Below, piece after piece: positions 1-7,472 of a DNA stretch of 16,011 bases (the stretch's first letter is position 1; each line of letters begins with the position of its first letter). Below the pieces are notes generated by a model, which made no database searches, was not told where the DNA came from, and was given only the letters and a program-made list of their open reading frames with translations. A program made the translations under genes and the position numbers. The stretch spans positions 1 through 16,011 of the forward strand of contig JAKIUD010000072.1 of assembly GCA_021647765.1 (NCBI GenBank), given 5' to 3'. Source of the DNA: Desulfuromusa sp. GTDB taxonomy: Bacteria > Desulfobacterota > Desulfuromonadia > Desulfuromonadales > Geopsychrobacteraceae.

Positions 1-218
1 ACCTGGCAGTTCCCAAATCCCTCAAGCAACTGCCTATTTTTGCAACAACAACAGGGCTCAGCTAACCCAGAGCCATTTGCTCGACAATTTTCTTGTGGGC
101 TGTGCCACTATATGAAATATCCAGTTCTGCATAGAAAAACTCGAACCAAAACCAATAGAATGATACATTGTAAGGATATTAGTTAATCACGATAGATTCA
201 CTTCAGGGGTGGATATAG
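1..218. other. Left-edge leader, possible tail of an upstream gene
   Basis: No complete gene fits here. On the + strand three frames are open from the window edge: frame 1 to a TAA at 184-186 (61 codons, with a Cys-x-x-Cys near the middle), frame 2 to a TGA at 113-115, and frame 3 to a TAA at 63-65. I recognise none of the translations, so at most one is the C-terminus of an upstream protein and none may be. A short inverted repeat, GGCTC with GAGCC, lies around 55-75 and overlaps the frame 3 stop; it has no T tract. The 3' end carries the ribosome binding site AGGGGTGG (205-212) of the following gene. No strong promoter is visible; TTGTAA (168) and GATAGA (191), 17 apart, is a weak match. 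Confidence 0.3.
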
Positions 219-2123
219 ATGCCAGATGGATTGCTTAATAAAGGAACACTCTTCGACATGATGCTGAATAGCTGTCTTCAGTATGCCGAGCGAACAGCAT
301 TTATTTATCGTGCGAATGCAACCGAACTAAAAGTTAGTTATGCAAAACTGTTTGATGATGCCTTGATTCTTTCCAAGGCGTTTAAGTCACATAAAGTACG
401 TAAAAGGAGCAAGGTCATGCTCCTTTCAGATAATCGTTATGACTGGATAGTGACCGATTTTGCTCTTCTTTCCCTTGGCGCAATCAGTGTTCCACGCGGT
501 AGTGATACCCCGACTCCAGAACTTGAATTTCTCCTTCAGCACGCCAAATGTGGCTTTCTGGTTATTGAAACAGAACAACTTCTGAAAGCACATGAGGATA
601 TGCTCAGAGGTTTGAAAAATCTCAAAGCGATTTTTGTCATTGAGGGCGGCAAAACTCACCGCTGGTTTGACCACATCTATAGTTATAACGATATCCTTAA
701 GGATCGTAGTATTAGTACCGCAGATAGAGATCAATTTATTGCTCTGCGTTATGGTTTGACCTTGGAAGATACCTTTACCCTGATCTACACCTCTGGCACC
801 ACTGGGACGCCGAAAGGGGTCATCCTGACCCATCGGAATATCATGTACAATGTTCGCAACATGCCGGAACTGATCGATTTGCAGGAGAGTGATCGTTGGG
901 TTTCAATCCTTCCCAGTTGGCATATTTTTGAACGGGCTGCAGAATATATCGCCCTCTCCAAAGGTTGTTGTACTGTATATTCTTCGGTAAAAACTTTTGC
1001 CGCCGATCTGGAAAAATACCAACCAACAATGGTTGCAACGGTGCCACGGTTGTGGGAATCAATGTACAGTAAAATTAATCAGACCTTGCAAAAACAAAAT
1101 CCGCGAAAAGCACGTTTGTTTAAACTTCTGGTAAAAATCTCAGCTCGATACAAATATCAATGCCGCGTACTTCATAACCAGTTGCCTGTTTTTGCAAGAG
1201 TTTCACTGCTACAACGTTTTCGAAACAAGCTGAATGCATTTATTATGTTGTTGCTTCTTTGGCCAATCAACTGTTTAGCACAAAAGAAAATGTTGCTGGT
1301 ACGGGAAAAATTTGGCGGTAAGTTGCGTATGGCGATAAGTGGTGGTGGCAGTTTGCCAGCTTATCTGGATGAATGGATTGATGCCATTGGCATCCGTATT
1401 GTCAATGCTTACGGTATGACGGAATGTGCACCGGCAATTGCCGGTCGATCAGTCAGCTGTGAGATCTTTGGTACCTTGGGTCCACCAACTAAAGATACCG
1501 AATTGAGAATTGTCGGTGAAGAAGGACAGCCTCTGGAGGCGGGGGAGGTTGGCGAAATAGAGATTCGCGGTGAACAGGTTTTCCCCGGTTATTATGATAA
1601 TGAGGAAGAAAACAGCAAGGCCTTTACTGCTGATGGTTTTTTTAAAACGGGGGATCTCGGCAAGCTGACACTCAGTGGTGAACTGGTGATCACCGGCCGC
1701 TCTAAAGAGATTATTGTCCTTGCTAGTGGGGAAAATGTTGATCCCAGTCGTATTGAGTCAGCAATCACAGAATTACCTTTTGTTAGCGATGCAGTGCTGG
1801 TTGGACAGGATAAAAAGGGACTTGGGGCATTGATAGTTCCTGATCTTGAGCAATTACGTAATTTCATCAGCGATAAATTTGATTTTGGAACAAAGGGGAA
1901 TGACAAGTTGTTGATGGATAAACAGGTACTCAGCCGGGTCAAAGTTGAAATAAACCGGATTCTGCTTCCAAAACATGGTTTCAAACCATTTGAAAAGATG
2001 CAGAACATCCATCTGTTGGATAAAGATTTTAAAATGGGAGAGGAATTAACGAATACTCTGAAAAAGAAGCGTCATGTCATTGAAACAAAGTACCGGGAAG
2101 TGATTTCCCGGTTGCTAAAATAA
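219..2123 (+). CDS. Long-chain fatty-acid--CoA ligase (AMP-forming, FAA1 type)
   Basis: This 634-residue protein is an adenylate-forming enzyme expected to activate a fatty acid with ATP and CoA, giving acyl-CoA, AMP and PPi. The ATP-binding P-loop is LIYTSGTTGTPKGV at residues 188-201. The adenine-binding motif YGMTE is at 398-402, the TGD motif that contacts the ribose at 477-479, and the hinge GRSKE at 493-497. The C-terminal TLKKKR (613-618) carries the likely catalytic lysine, K615. A hydrophobic stretch near 340-360 and the overall length of 600-650 are usual for the FAA1/FadD15-like long-chain group and suggest membrane association. ATG at 219 has AGGGGTGG 6 nt upstream. It ends 3 nt before the radical SAM gene, so the two are very likely cotranscribed. 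Chain-length preference cannot be read from the sequence. Confidence 0.93.
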   Translation: MPDGLLNKGTLFDMMLNSCLQYAERTAFIYRANATELKVSYAKLFDDALILSKAFKSHKVRKRSKVMLLSDNRYDWIVTDFALLSLGAISVPRGSDTPTPELEFLLQHAKCGFLVIETEQLLKAHEDMLRGLKNLKAIFVIEGGKTHRWFDHIYSYNDILKDRSISTADRDQFIALRYGLTLEDTFTLIYTSGTTGTPKGVILTHRNIMYNVRNMPELIDLQESDRWVSILPSWHIFERAAEYIALSKGCCTVYSSVKTFAADLEKYQPTMVATVPRLWESMYSKINQTLQKQNPRKARLFKLLVKISARYKYQCRVLHNQLPVFARVSLLQRFRNKLNAFIMLLLLWPINCLAQKKMLLVREKFGGKLRMAISGGGSLPAYLDEWIDAIGIRIVNAYGMTECAPAIAGRSVSCEIFGTLGPPTKDTELRIVGEEGQPLEAGEVGEIEIRGEQVFPGYYDNEEENSKAFTADGFFKTGDLGKLTLSGELVITGRSKEIIVLASGENVDPSRIESAITELPFVSDAVLVGQDKKGLGALIVPDLEQLRNFISDKFDFGTKGNDKLLMDKQVLSRVKVEINRILLPKHGFKPFEKMQNIHLLDKDFKMGEELTNTLKKKRHVIETKYREVISRLLK

Positions 2124-2126
2124 CCT

Positions 2127-3872
2127 ATGCTTAGAGCCCGCCACAACAGTCACAAACTGAAGATTGAAAAAGAGACAGGCGCAATTTTTCATTCCTGGAA
2201 TGATGATCGTTATCGGATTGCGCTAGTTTATCCAAATACCTACCACCAAGGGATGAGCAACCTTGGCTTCTTAACCGTTTATCAGCTTCTTAATCAACGT
2301 GATGATTGCCTTTGTGAGCGTTTTTTCCTCCCGGAGAAAAATGAGCTGGCGGATTACGAAAAGTCTTCATCTCCTCTGGTTTCTTTCGAAGCTGAACATC
2401 CATTAACCGATTTTGACTTGATCGCTTTTTCTATTTCGTTTGAGAATGATTATCTTAACTTGCCAATCATTTTTAGGTTGTCCAACCTCCCTTTTTTTTC
2501 CGCAGAACGTGATCAATCCTGGCCACTGGTTCTTTTTGGCGGGGTTTGTGCCTTTATCAACCCTGAACCTTTGGCTGATGTTGTTGACCTGGTTGCCGTT
2601 GGTGAGGCGGAACCTATCCTGCCAAATTTGCTGAATGTCCTGCTGAATAAATCTCTAGATCGCGAAACTGGTCTTAAAAAACTGTCCAAGTTGCCCGGAA
2701 TCTATGTTCCAAAGTTTTATTCCCCGGTTTATGCCAAAACCGGAGAAGTGACTCATCTTAATCCTGAAAATGGAGTTCCAACACAAGTTGTCAGGCAATT
2801 TTTAACTGATCTGGATCAATCTCCCAGCCGTAGTTTTATTCAAACAGAGGAGACTGCGTTTGGCAATATGGCGCTCACCGAGGTATCACGTGGTTGTTCT
2901 CGCGGGTGCCGTTTTTGTGCTGCAGGATTTGTCTACCTCCCTCCTCGCGAACGCAGTTTGGACAATCTTCTGGAGCAAGTTGATACCGGCCTCTGTCAAC
3001 GTAACCGGATTGGCTTGGTTGCCGCGGCAGTGTCTGACTATGCACATATCCAAAAGTTACAGGAAGGAATTCTGGAGAGGAATGGTCAAATTTCCATGTC
3101 CAGTCTTCGGCTTGATGCCCTCAGCGTTGCCGAAATAGAAATTTTACAGCAGGCTGGACACAAATCTGTGGCAATCGCTCCTGAAGCTGGCAGCCAGAGA
3201 ATGCGGGATTTTATCAATAAAGGGATCAGTGAAGAACAGATATTAGCTTCAGTACAAATGTTGGCGGACGGGGGAATCAAAAATCTGAAGCTATATTTTA
3301 TTATCGGATTTCCAGCCGAACAAGAGAGTGATATTGATGCGATTGTTACTCTGACAGAAAATATTTCCAACATTTGGCGTGAAGCAGGGCGTAAGCGGGG
3401 GCATCTGGGACATTTGACTTTGAGTGTCAATCCTTTTATACCTAAACCGTTCACTCCATTTCAATGGGCTGGGATGGAAGGGGAAAAAAGCCTGAAAAAG
3501 AAACTTCGTTTGTTGCAATCTGCTATTTCTCGAATACCCAACACGCGAATTAATAATGAATCGATCCGTGCCGCTATCCTGCAGACTTATCTATCACGAG
3601 GGGATCGACGTATTGGGCAGCTGTTACTCCGGCTGGCTGCGGGAGAGAATCTTAAACAGTTGTGTAGAAAAGAGGGATTACCCCTTGATTTTTATGTGAC
3701 CCGAGAACGGGGTGTCAAGGAACTATTCCCTTGGGAAATTATCGATCAGGGAGTTATGCGGAGTTATCTCTGGCAAGAATATCAACGGGCGAAATTGGTG
3801 AAAACGACATCTCCTTGTACACCAGCTTGTCGGCGGTGCGGTGTTTGTGGTGATGAAATCAACTGCTGTTGA
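2127..3872 (+). CDS. Radical SAM protein with B12-binding-like N-terminus (TIGR03960-like)
   Basis: This 581-residue protein has a radical SAM core with the iron-sulfur motif CSRGCRFC (C257, C261, C264), which binds the 4Fe-4S cluster that cleaves S-adenosylmethionine. The first ~200 residues (YPNTYHQGMSNLG near 36-48, GGVCAFINPEPLADVVDLV near 138-156) resemble the cobalamin-binding-like domain of the TIGR03960 family, as does the context TEVSRGC...RERS. The tail CTPACRRCGVCGDEINCC (564-581) has six cysteines and could hold a second metal site. In many bacteria this family is fused to, or followed by, a DUF2344/TIGR03936 protein and RNase G; no such partner is present here. The start must be ATG 2127, because the previous gene's stop (2121) is in the same frame; no clear Shine-Dalgarno precedes it, which fits translational coupling. 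The substrate is unknown. Confidence 0.85.
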   Translation: MLRARHNSHKLKIEKETGAIFHSWNDDRYRIALVYPNTYHQGMSNLGFLTVYQLLNQRDDCLCERFFLPEKNELADYEKSSSPLVSFEAEHPLTDFDLIAFSISFENDYLNLPIIFRLSNLPFFSAERDQSWPLVLFGGVCAFINPEPLADVVDLVAVGEAEPILPNLLNVLLNKSLDRETGLKKLSKLPGIYVPKFYSPVYAKTGEVTHLNPENGVPTQVVRQFLTDLDQSPSRSFIQTEETAFGNMALTEVSRGCSRGCRFCAAGFVYLPPRERSLDNLLEQVDTGLCQRNRIGLVAAAVSDYAHIQKLQEGILERNGQISMSSLRLDALSVAEIEILQQAGHKSVAIAPEAGSQRMRDFINKGISEEQILASVQMLADGGIKNLKLYFIIGFPAEQESDIDAIVTLTENISNIWREAGRKRGHLGHLTLSVNPFIPKPFTPFQWAGMEGEKSLKKKLRLLQSAISRIPNTRINNESIRAAILQTYLSRGDRRIGQLLLRLAAGENLKQLCRKEGLPLDFYVTRERGVKELFPWEIIDQGVMRSYLWQEYQRAKLVKTTSPCTPACRRCGVCGDEINCC

Positions 3873-3899
3873 GATATTTTTTTCTGGTGAGAAATTGAT

Positions 3900-4781
3900 A
3901 TGATTAAATCAAAAGAGTTTAAAAGTGTACGACTTCGTGTTTCTCCGGCTGCGAACAAATTGGCTGAAGAGCTAGGGATAGGTGTGAGCTCATTGCGCGG
4001 AAGTGGTTCGCGGGGGAGAATTGTAGTCGCCGATATCCAGCAGGTTCAGTTATCTTCTAAACCGGAAAATGATCAAAAAACCGCATATCGGCAGAAAGTT
4101 TCTCTATCAACTCCAGCGACTCGGGGAGGGTCAGTTAAAATCAGGCGACTGCTGGCGCGAAAAATGGAAAAAGCCTGGCAGGAGATACCCCATTTCTATG
4201 TGACAATTTCAGTGGATATGACTGATGTTGTCCGTTTCCGTCACGATCTTGGTGTTACTATTAATGATTTTATTATCGCTGCAACTGCACAGGCACTGGT
4301 TGAGCATCCCTGGGTGAATGCAACTTGGGATGGCGAACAGGGGGTTGAACTTGAGGATATTAATATTGCTATTGCAGCTGCCACTGATCGCGGGTTGTAC
4401 TATCCGGTTCTACTTCAATGTGAAACGTTGAGTTTACAGGACATCAGCAAGCAGGCTCGTGCTTTGGTTGATAAAGTTCTGCTTCAGAATCAGCTGACAG
4501 AGCCGGATCGTGATGACGCAACGTTTACCATTACCAATATGGGGATGCTTGGTGTGGAGTCATTCAGTGCTATTATTACCCCACCACAGGCAGCCGTGTT
4601 ATGTGTCGGGACAATCAAAGGGGAAGTTGTTGTCGATGATCAGGGGGATCCGGCTGTTGCACCGATTATGCGTCTCACCCTTTCCGCAGATCATCGGGTG
4701 CTGGATGGATTTGATGCTGCTGAATTTCTGGATACCATCAAATGCTATCTTGAAGCCCCGGTTATGCTCATCCAAAATTGA
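3900..4781 (+). CDS. 2-oxoacid dehydrogenase E2-like acyltransferase lacking a lipoyl domain
   Basis: The 293-residue protein has two of the three parts of a dihydrolipoamide acyltransferase. Residues ~10-45 (RVSPAANKLAEELGI, GSGSRGRIVVADI) form the peripheral-subunit (E1/E3)-binding domain. Residues ~78-293 form the catalytic core, with TNMGMLGVESFSAIITPPQA and the active-site HxxxDG as HRVLDG (H265, D269, G270). No lipoyl domain with a DKA-type lysine is present. The start is firm: ATG 3900 has TGGTGAG at 3885-3891 and only 27 nt separate it from the radical SAM stop, so no N-terminal lipoyl domain was cut off by a wrong start. A normal E2 is 400-600 residues and sits with E1 and E3 genes; neither is here. 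It may take its lipoyl group from another protein, or have been re-used for a different acyl transfer. Catalytic residues look intact. Confidence 0.88.
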   Translation: MIKSKEFKSVRLRVSPAANKLAEELGIGVSSLRGSGSRGRIVVADIQQVQLSSKPENDQKTAYRQKVSLSTPATRGGSVKIRRLLARKMEKAWQEIPHFYVTISVDMTDVVRFRHDLGVTINDFIIAATAQALVEHPWVNATWDGEQGVELEDINIAIAAATDRGLYYPVLLQCETLSLQDISKQARALVDKVLLQNQLTEPDRDDATFTITNMGMLGVESFSAIITPPQAAVLCVGTIKGEVVVDDQGDPAVAPIMRLTLSADHRVLDGFDAAEFLDTIKCYLEAPVMLIQN

Positions 4782-4796
4782 GATGTTTTAAATCTA

Positions 4797-5216
4797 TTAT
4801 GGCGTTATGCCGCGATGTTGTAACTCCAGTTTGACCTCGTTGCGCCGATCCCGCAGGTCTGTTGCAATGCCCTGTTTCCTTCCTCCTGTTGACACCCCAA
4901 CCCCGGCACTTCCTCTGCTACTATGCCCAAAACTGCCCAGACCAAATCCTAAACTGAATGAGGGTTTACTTTTCCGGCGTTCAACAACCTCAATTTGATC
5001 TTCCAGTTTATAGTAGTACAGAATCAGATTATCGTTTGATAAACTACGGTAGTTCTCGGCGAGCAGTTCTTGATTTCGAGTCGAATGATCAGCGCAACCA
5101 GATAGAAATACCAATAAAAAAAGTACCACGAAAGAGAAACTCAGAAGGATAACTTTTCTTTTCCTTAGATTGTTTTGGAGCGGTGTTGTTGTTTCAATAT
5201 CCAAATTGTTAGTCAT
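4797..5216 (-). CDS. Small Gly/Ser-rich lipoprotein of unknown function
   Basis: This 139-residue protein is not one I recognise. After a 20-residue hydrophilic start with a basic patch (RKRK), residues ~22-41 are hydrophobic and end in the lipobox FLSGC, so it is probably a lipoprotein with an unusually long n-region, anchored by the cysteine near residue 41. The mature part has a short charged helix-like segment (YYYKLEDQIEVVERRKSK), a glycine/serine-rich stretch (SLGFGLGSFGHSSRGSAGVG) and a charged C-terminus that could be helical. The start is supported by GGAAG about 7 nt upstream on the minus strand. It lies downstream of the TRAP operon in the same direction but beyond a terminator (5346-5379), so probably has its own promoter, which I could not place. 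It converges on the E2-like gene with only 15 nt between stops and no visible terminator. Confidence 0.72.
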   Translation of the reverse strand: MTNNLDIETTTPLQNNLRKRKVILLSFSFVVLFLLVFLSGCADHSTRNQELLAENYRSLSNDNLILYYYKLEDQIEVVERRKSKPSFSLGFGLGSFGHSSRGSAGVGVSTGGRKQGIATDLRDRRNEVKLELQHRGITP

Positions 5217-5345
5217 CGCTACTTCCTTTCTTCGGTTTTTTTGTTGTCAAGTCTAGCATATATTTTTGTTGGTGATCTGGGGAGATCTTTTGCAGCAGGT
5301 TCAATATCAGTAATTTTCTAACCGGACACTGCCGGTACAAAATAT

Positions 5346-5379
5346 AAAAAGTGGGACGTACGAAAACGCCCCACTTTTT
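5346..5379 (-). terminator. Rho-independent terminator after dctM
   Basis: AAAAAGTGGGACG (5346-5358) pairs with CGCCCCACTTTTT (5367-5379) with one A/C mismatch and an 8-nt loop. Read on the minus strand, the stem ends in a run of five U residues, 42 nt after the dctM stop, as expected for the end of the TRAP operon. The flanking A and T tracts make it potentially bidirectional, but no + strand gene arrives directly from the left. Confidence 0.8.
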
Positions 5380-5420
5380 ATAGTTGAACAACTTAAACAC
5401 CAGATAAACTTATCTAATCT

Positions 5421-6821
5421 TTAATACCCTCTGAGATGATCAATATATTCCGGCAAGAACAGAGAAATCTGCGGAATATAAGTAATCAGTATGAGGAAGA
5501 ACAGGAGCAGCATCAGCCACGGAAGCGCTGCTTTTACCACCCATATCAGGTCGTGTCCCGTAATTCCTGCCGTGACAAACAGGTTGAGTCCAACGGGTGG
5601 AGTAATCATCCCGATCTCCATGTTAACGACCATAATAATACCCAGATGGACGGGGTCGATTCCCAGTTTGACGGCGATCGGAAAAAGAATCGGAGCCATA
5701 ATCAGGATAATAGCTGACGGTTCCATGAAGTTTCCTGCTATCAATAATAAAATATTGACAACAATCAAGAATCCCCAGGCAGGAAGTCCCCAGTTGACAA
5801 TCATTTCAGCCAAGTGGTGTGGAATTCGCTCCGTTGTCAGGACGTGGGCAAACAGCATCGCATTACCGATAATGAACAGCAACATGATGGAGACCTTGGA
5901 GGCATCATTGAAAACCCTGCGGGTATCTTTGTCGAAAATTGATTTCGGCAGTGCGGTTATTGTGAGAGACAGATTCCGGACAATAGCCTTACCGATTGAT
6001 TCCTCTTTACTCTCTCTCCATGGAACCCCCTTAAGTGGCCCCATGTCGCGATAGATAAAGATCGCGATAAAATAGGCATAAATTGCTGAAACGGCTGCCG
6101 CCTCTGTCGGGCTGGCAATGCCACCGTAAATTGAGCCGAGGACGATAACAATCATCATCAGACCCCACCCGGCACTGATACTGGAGCGGAGCAGGTTTTT
6201 GAAACCGACAAAAGGTTGCGCCGGCAATCCTTTAACCCGAGCGACAATATAGATGACGATCATCAGCATTGTACCCATCATCAGTCCGGGAATGAGTCCG
6301 GCCATAAACAGGCGTGCTGCCGATTCTTCAGTTGCGGCAGCATAAACCAGCATGACAATGGATGGTGGAATCAGAATGCCGAGGGTTCCAGCGTTAGTAA
6401 TGACTCCAGCCGCCATTTTTTCGGGGTAGCCTGCTTTGACCATTCCAACAATAACAATTGAACCGATTGCGGCGACGGTTGCGGGAGAAGACCCTGAAAC
6501 GGCAGCAAAAATCATGCAGGCCATAACCGAAGCCATTGCCAAGCCACCACGGATCCAGCCGACACAGTCGATGGCAAAATTAATAATTCGATTCGCCACC
6601 CCTCCGGTAGAGAGAAATGCTGAAGACAAGATGAAAAATGGAATCGCCAGTAGGGTGTAGTGCTCTGACTCCGCAGCAAAAAGTTTGAGTGCGATTGAAG
6701 CCAGGGAGTCGTTAGAAAATAATAAAATTGTGGTCACACTGGAAAGTCCCAGTGCAAAGGCGATTGGCATGCCGGTTAAAAGGCAAAGCAGCAGAAGCAT
6801 AAAAAGTGCAGCAGTTGTCAT
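5421..6821 (-). CDS. dctM: TRAP transporter large permease subunit DctM
   Basis: The 466-residue protein is the large membrane subunit of a tripartite ATP-independent periplasmic transporter, which carries the substrate across the inner membrane using an ion gradient. About a dozen hydrophobic segments are spread over its length. Family signatures are FAAVSGSSPATVAAIGSI in the first half, NAGTLGILIPPSI after it, and the matching MEIGMITPPVGLNLFV in the second half, reflecting the internal repeat. Many DctM proteins are about 425-440 residues; this one has an extra hydrophilic stretch around residues 255-300 (KGVPWRESKEESIGK onward), probably cytoplasmic. The ATG overlaps the dctQ stop as ATGA (6818-6821), implying translational coupling. 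It is the last gene of the operon and is followed by a terminator. Confidence 0.95.
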   Translation of the reverse strand: MTTAALFMLLLLCLLTGMPIAFALGLSSVTTILLFSNDSLASIALKLFAAESEHYTLLAIPFFILSSAFLSTGGVANRIINFAIDCVGWIRGGLAMASVMACMIFAAVSGSSPATVAAIGSIVIVGMVKAGYPEKMAAGVITNAGTLGILIPPSIVMLVYAAATEESAARLFMAGLIPGLMMGTMLMIVIYIVARVKGLPAQPFVGFKNLLRSSISAGWGLMMIVIVLGSIYGGIASPTEAAAVSAIYAYFIAIFIYRDMGPLKGVPWRESKEESIGKAIVRNLSLTITALPKSIFDKDTRRVFNDASKVSIMLLFIIGNAMLFAHVLTTERIPHHLAEMIVNWGLPAWGFLIVVNILLLIAGNFMEPSAIILIMAPILFPIAVKLGIDPVHLGIIMVVNMEIGMITPPVGLNLFVTAGITGHDLIWVVKAALPWLMLLLFFLILITYIPQISLFLPEYIDHLRGY

Positions 6822-7381
6822 ACCGGTTTACCTCCCTTAACAGCGGATGCGGTTGCGGTTGCTTCCTCCGCTAAATGCATACTGTCTTTGGCCTCATCGG
6901 TCAGATTGAAACCCTCTGTTTTTCCTGTTGCTATAGACCACAGCAGGATCAGAAGGCGAATCGCAATCAAAACCATTCCGATGAACAAAATGCTATGAGC
7001 TATCCATTTAGGAATGGGGAGGTCTTCCATTTCAATATCAAGCATCTGGATTTTCGACAGATAAGTCCATGCTCCACTCATAAATAATCCGGTGTAAGCT
7101 AAGCAGGCAATAACTGCAATACTACTTACAATTTTACGAGCGGTTGGAGGAAGAATTTTTACCAGGGCATCAACTCCAATATGGGAGCCAACTTTGATTC
7201 CATAGGAGACACCAAAAAGAACCATCCATGCTGAAATATGGAGGGTCAATTCTTCTCCCCACATGAATCCAGTACCAAAACCGAAACGTAACACAACCTC
7301 GACAAAAACCAGCAGGGTCATTGAAGCAAGAAGAAGAGCAATGATGCCTTCTTCTATGCTGTTGATAATCCGGCTAAACAT
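6818..7381 (-). CDS. dctQ: TRAP transporter small permease subunit DctQ
   Basis: The 187-residue protein is the small four-helix membrane subunit of the TRAP transporter and partners DctM. Hydrophobic segments lie near residues 12-32, 50-65, 85-108 and 130-150. The family-typical VLRFGFGTGFMWGEEL (about 31-46) and the GSHIGVDALV region (about 66-75) are present. A hydrophilic C-terminal tail of ~35 residues, rich in Ala, Thr and Glu, is longer than in many DctQ proteins. The start has GAGGT 6 nt upstream on the minus strand. A 91-nt gap holding a strong palindrome separates it from dctP, while it overlaps dctM by 4 nt. Confidence 0.93.
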   Translation of the reverse strand: MFSRIINSIEEGIIALLLASMTLLVFVEVVLRFGFGTGFMWGEELTLHISAWMVLFGVSYGIKVGSHIGVDALVKILPPTARKIVSSIAVIACLAYTGLFMSGAWTYLSKIQMLDIEMEDLPIPKWIAHSILFIGMVLIAIRLLILLWSIATGKTEGFNLTDEAKDSMHLAEEATATASAVKGGKPV

Positions 7382-7424
7382 ATATAGACCTCATTCTAAA
7401 TAATAAAAGCAGGCACAAAAATAA

Positions 7425-7452
7425 TCGCGGGCTTCGGTACCGAAGCCCGCGA
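7425..7452 (-). promoter_or_regulatory. Perfect 28-nt palindrome between dctP and dctQ (mRNA hairpin, possible attenuator)
   Basis: Positions 7425-7438 (TCGCGGGCTTCGGT) are the exact reverse complement of 7439-7452, giving a GC-rich hairpin with a small loop around GGTACC. In the direction of the TRAP transcript it lies 20 nt after the dctP stop and is followed by TTATTTTTG, so it looks like a leaky rho-independent terminator or a 3'-end stabiliser. Such elements after binding-protein genes usually let the periplasmic protein be made in excess over the membrane subunits. That role is inferred. Confidence 0.75.
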
Positions 7453-7472
7453 CCAGAAGCAATCACGGATGA

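Noticed and set aside
5321..5336. Small inverted repeat ACCGG-N6-CCGGT upstream of the lipoprotein gene
   Set aside because: Only 5 bp with no promoter elements or T tract around it; this could easily be chance.
5209..5400. 63-codon minus-strand frame between dctM and the lipoprotein gene
   Set aside because: It starts upstream of and runs through the dctM terminator, overlaps the lipoprotein start, and its translation shows no family features.
5491..6054. 187-codon + strand frame opposite dctM
   Set aside because: It is the antisense shadow of dctM, whose family motifs and operon context are clear.
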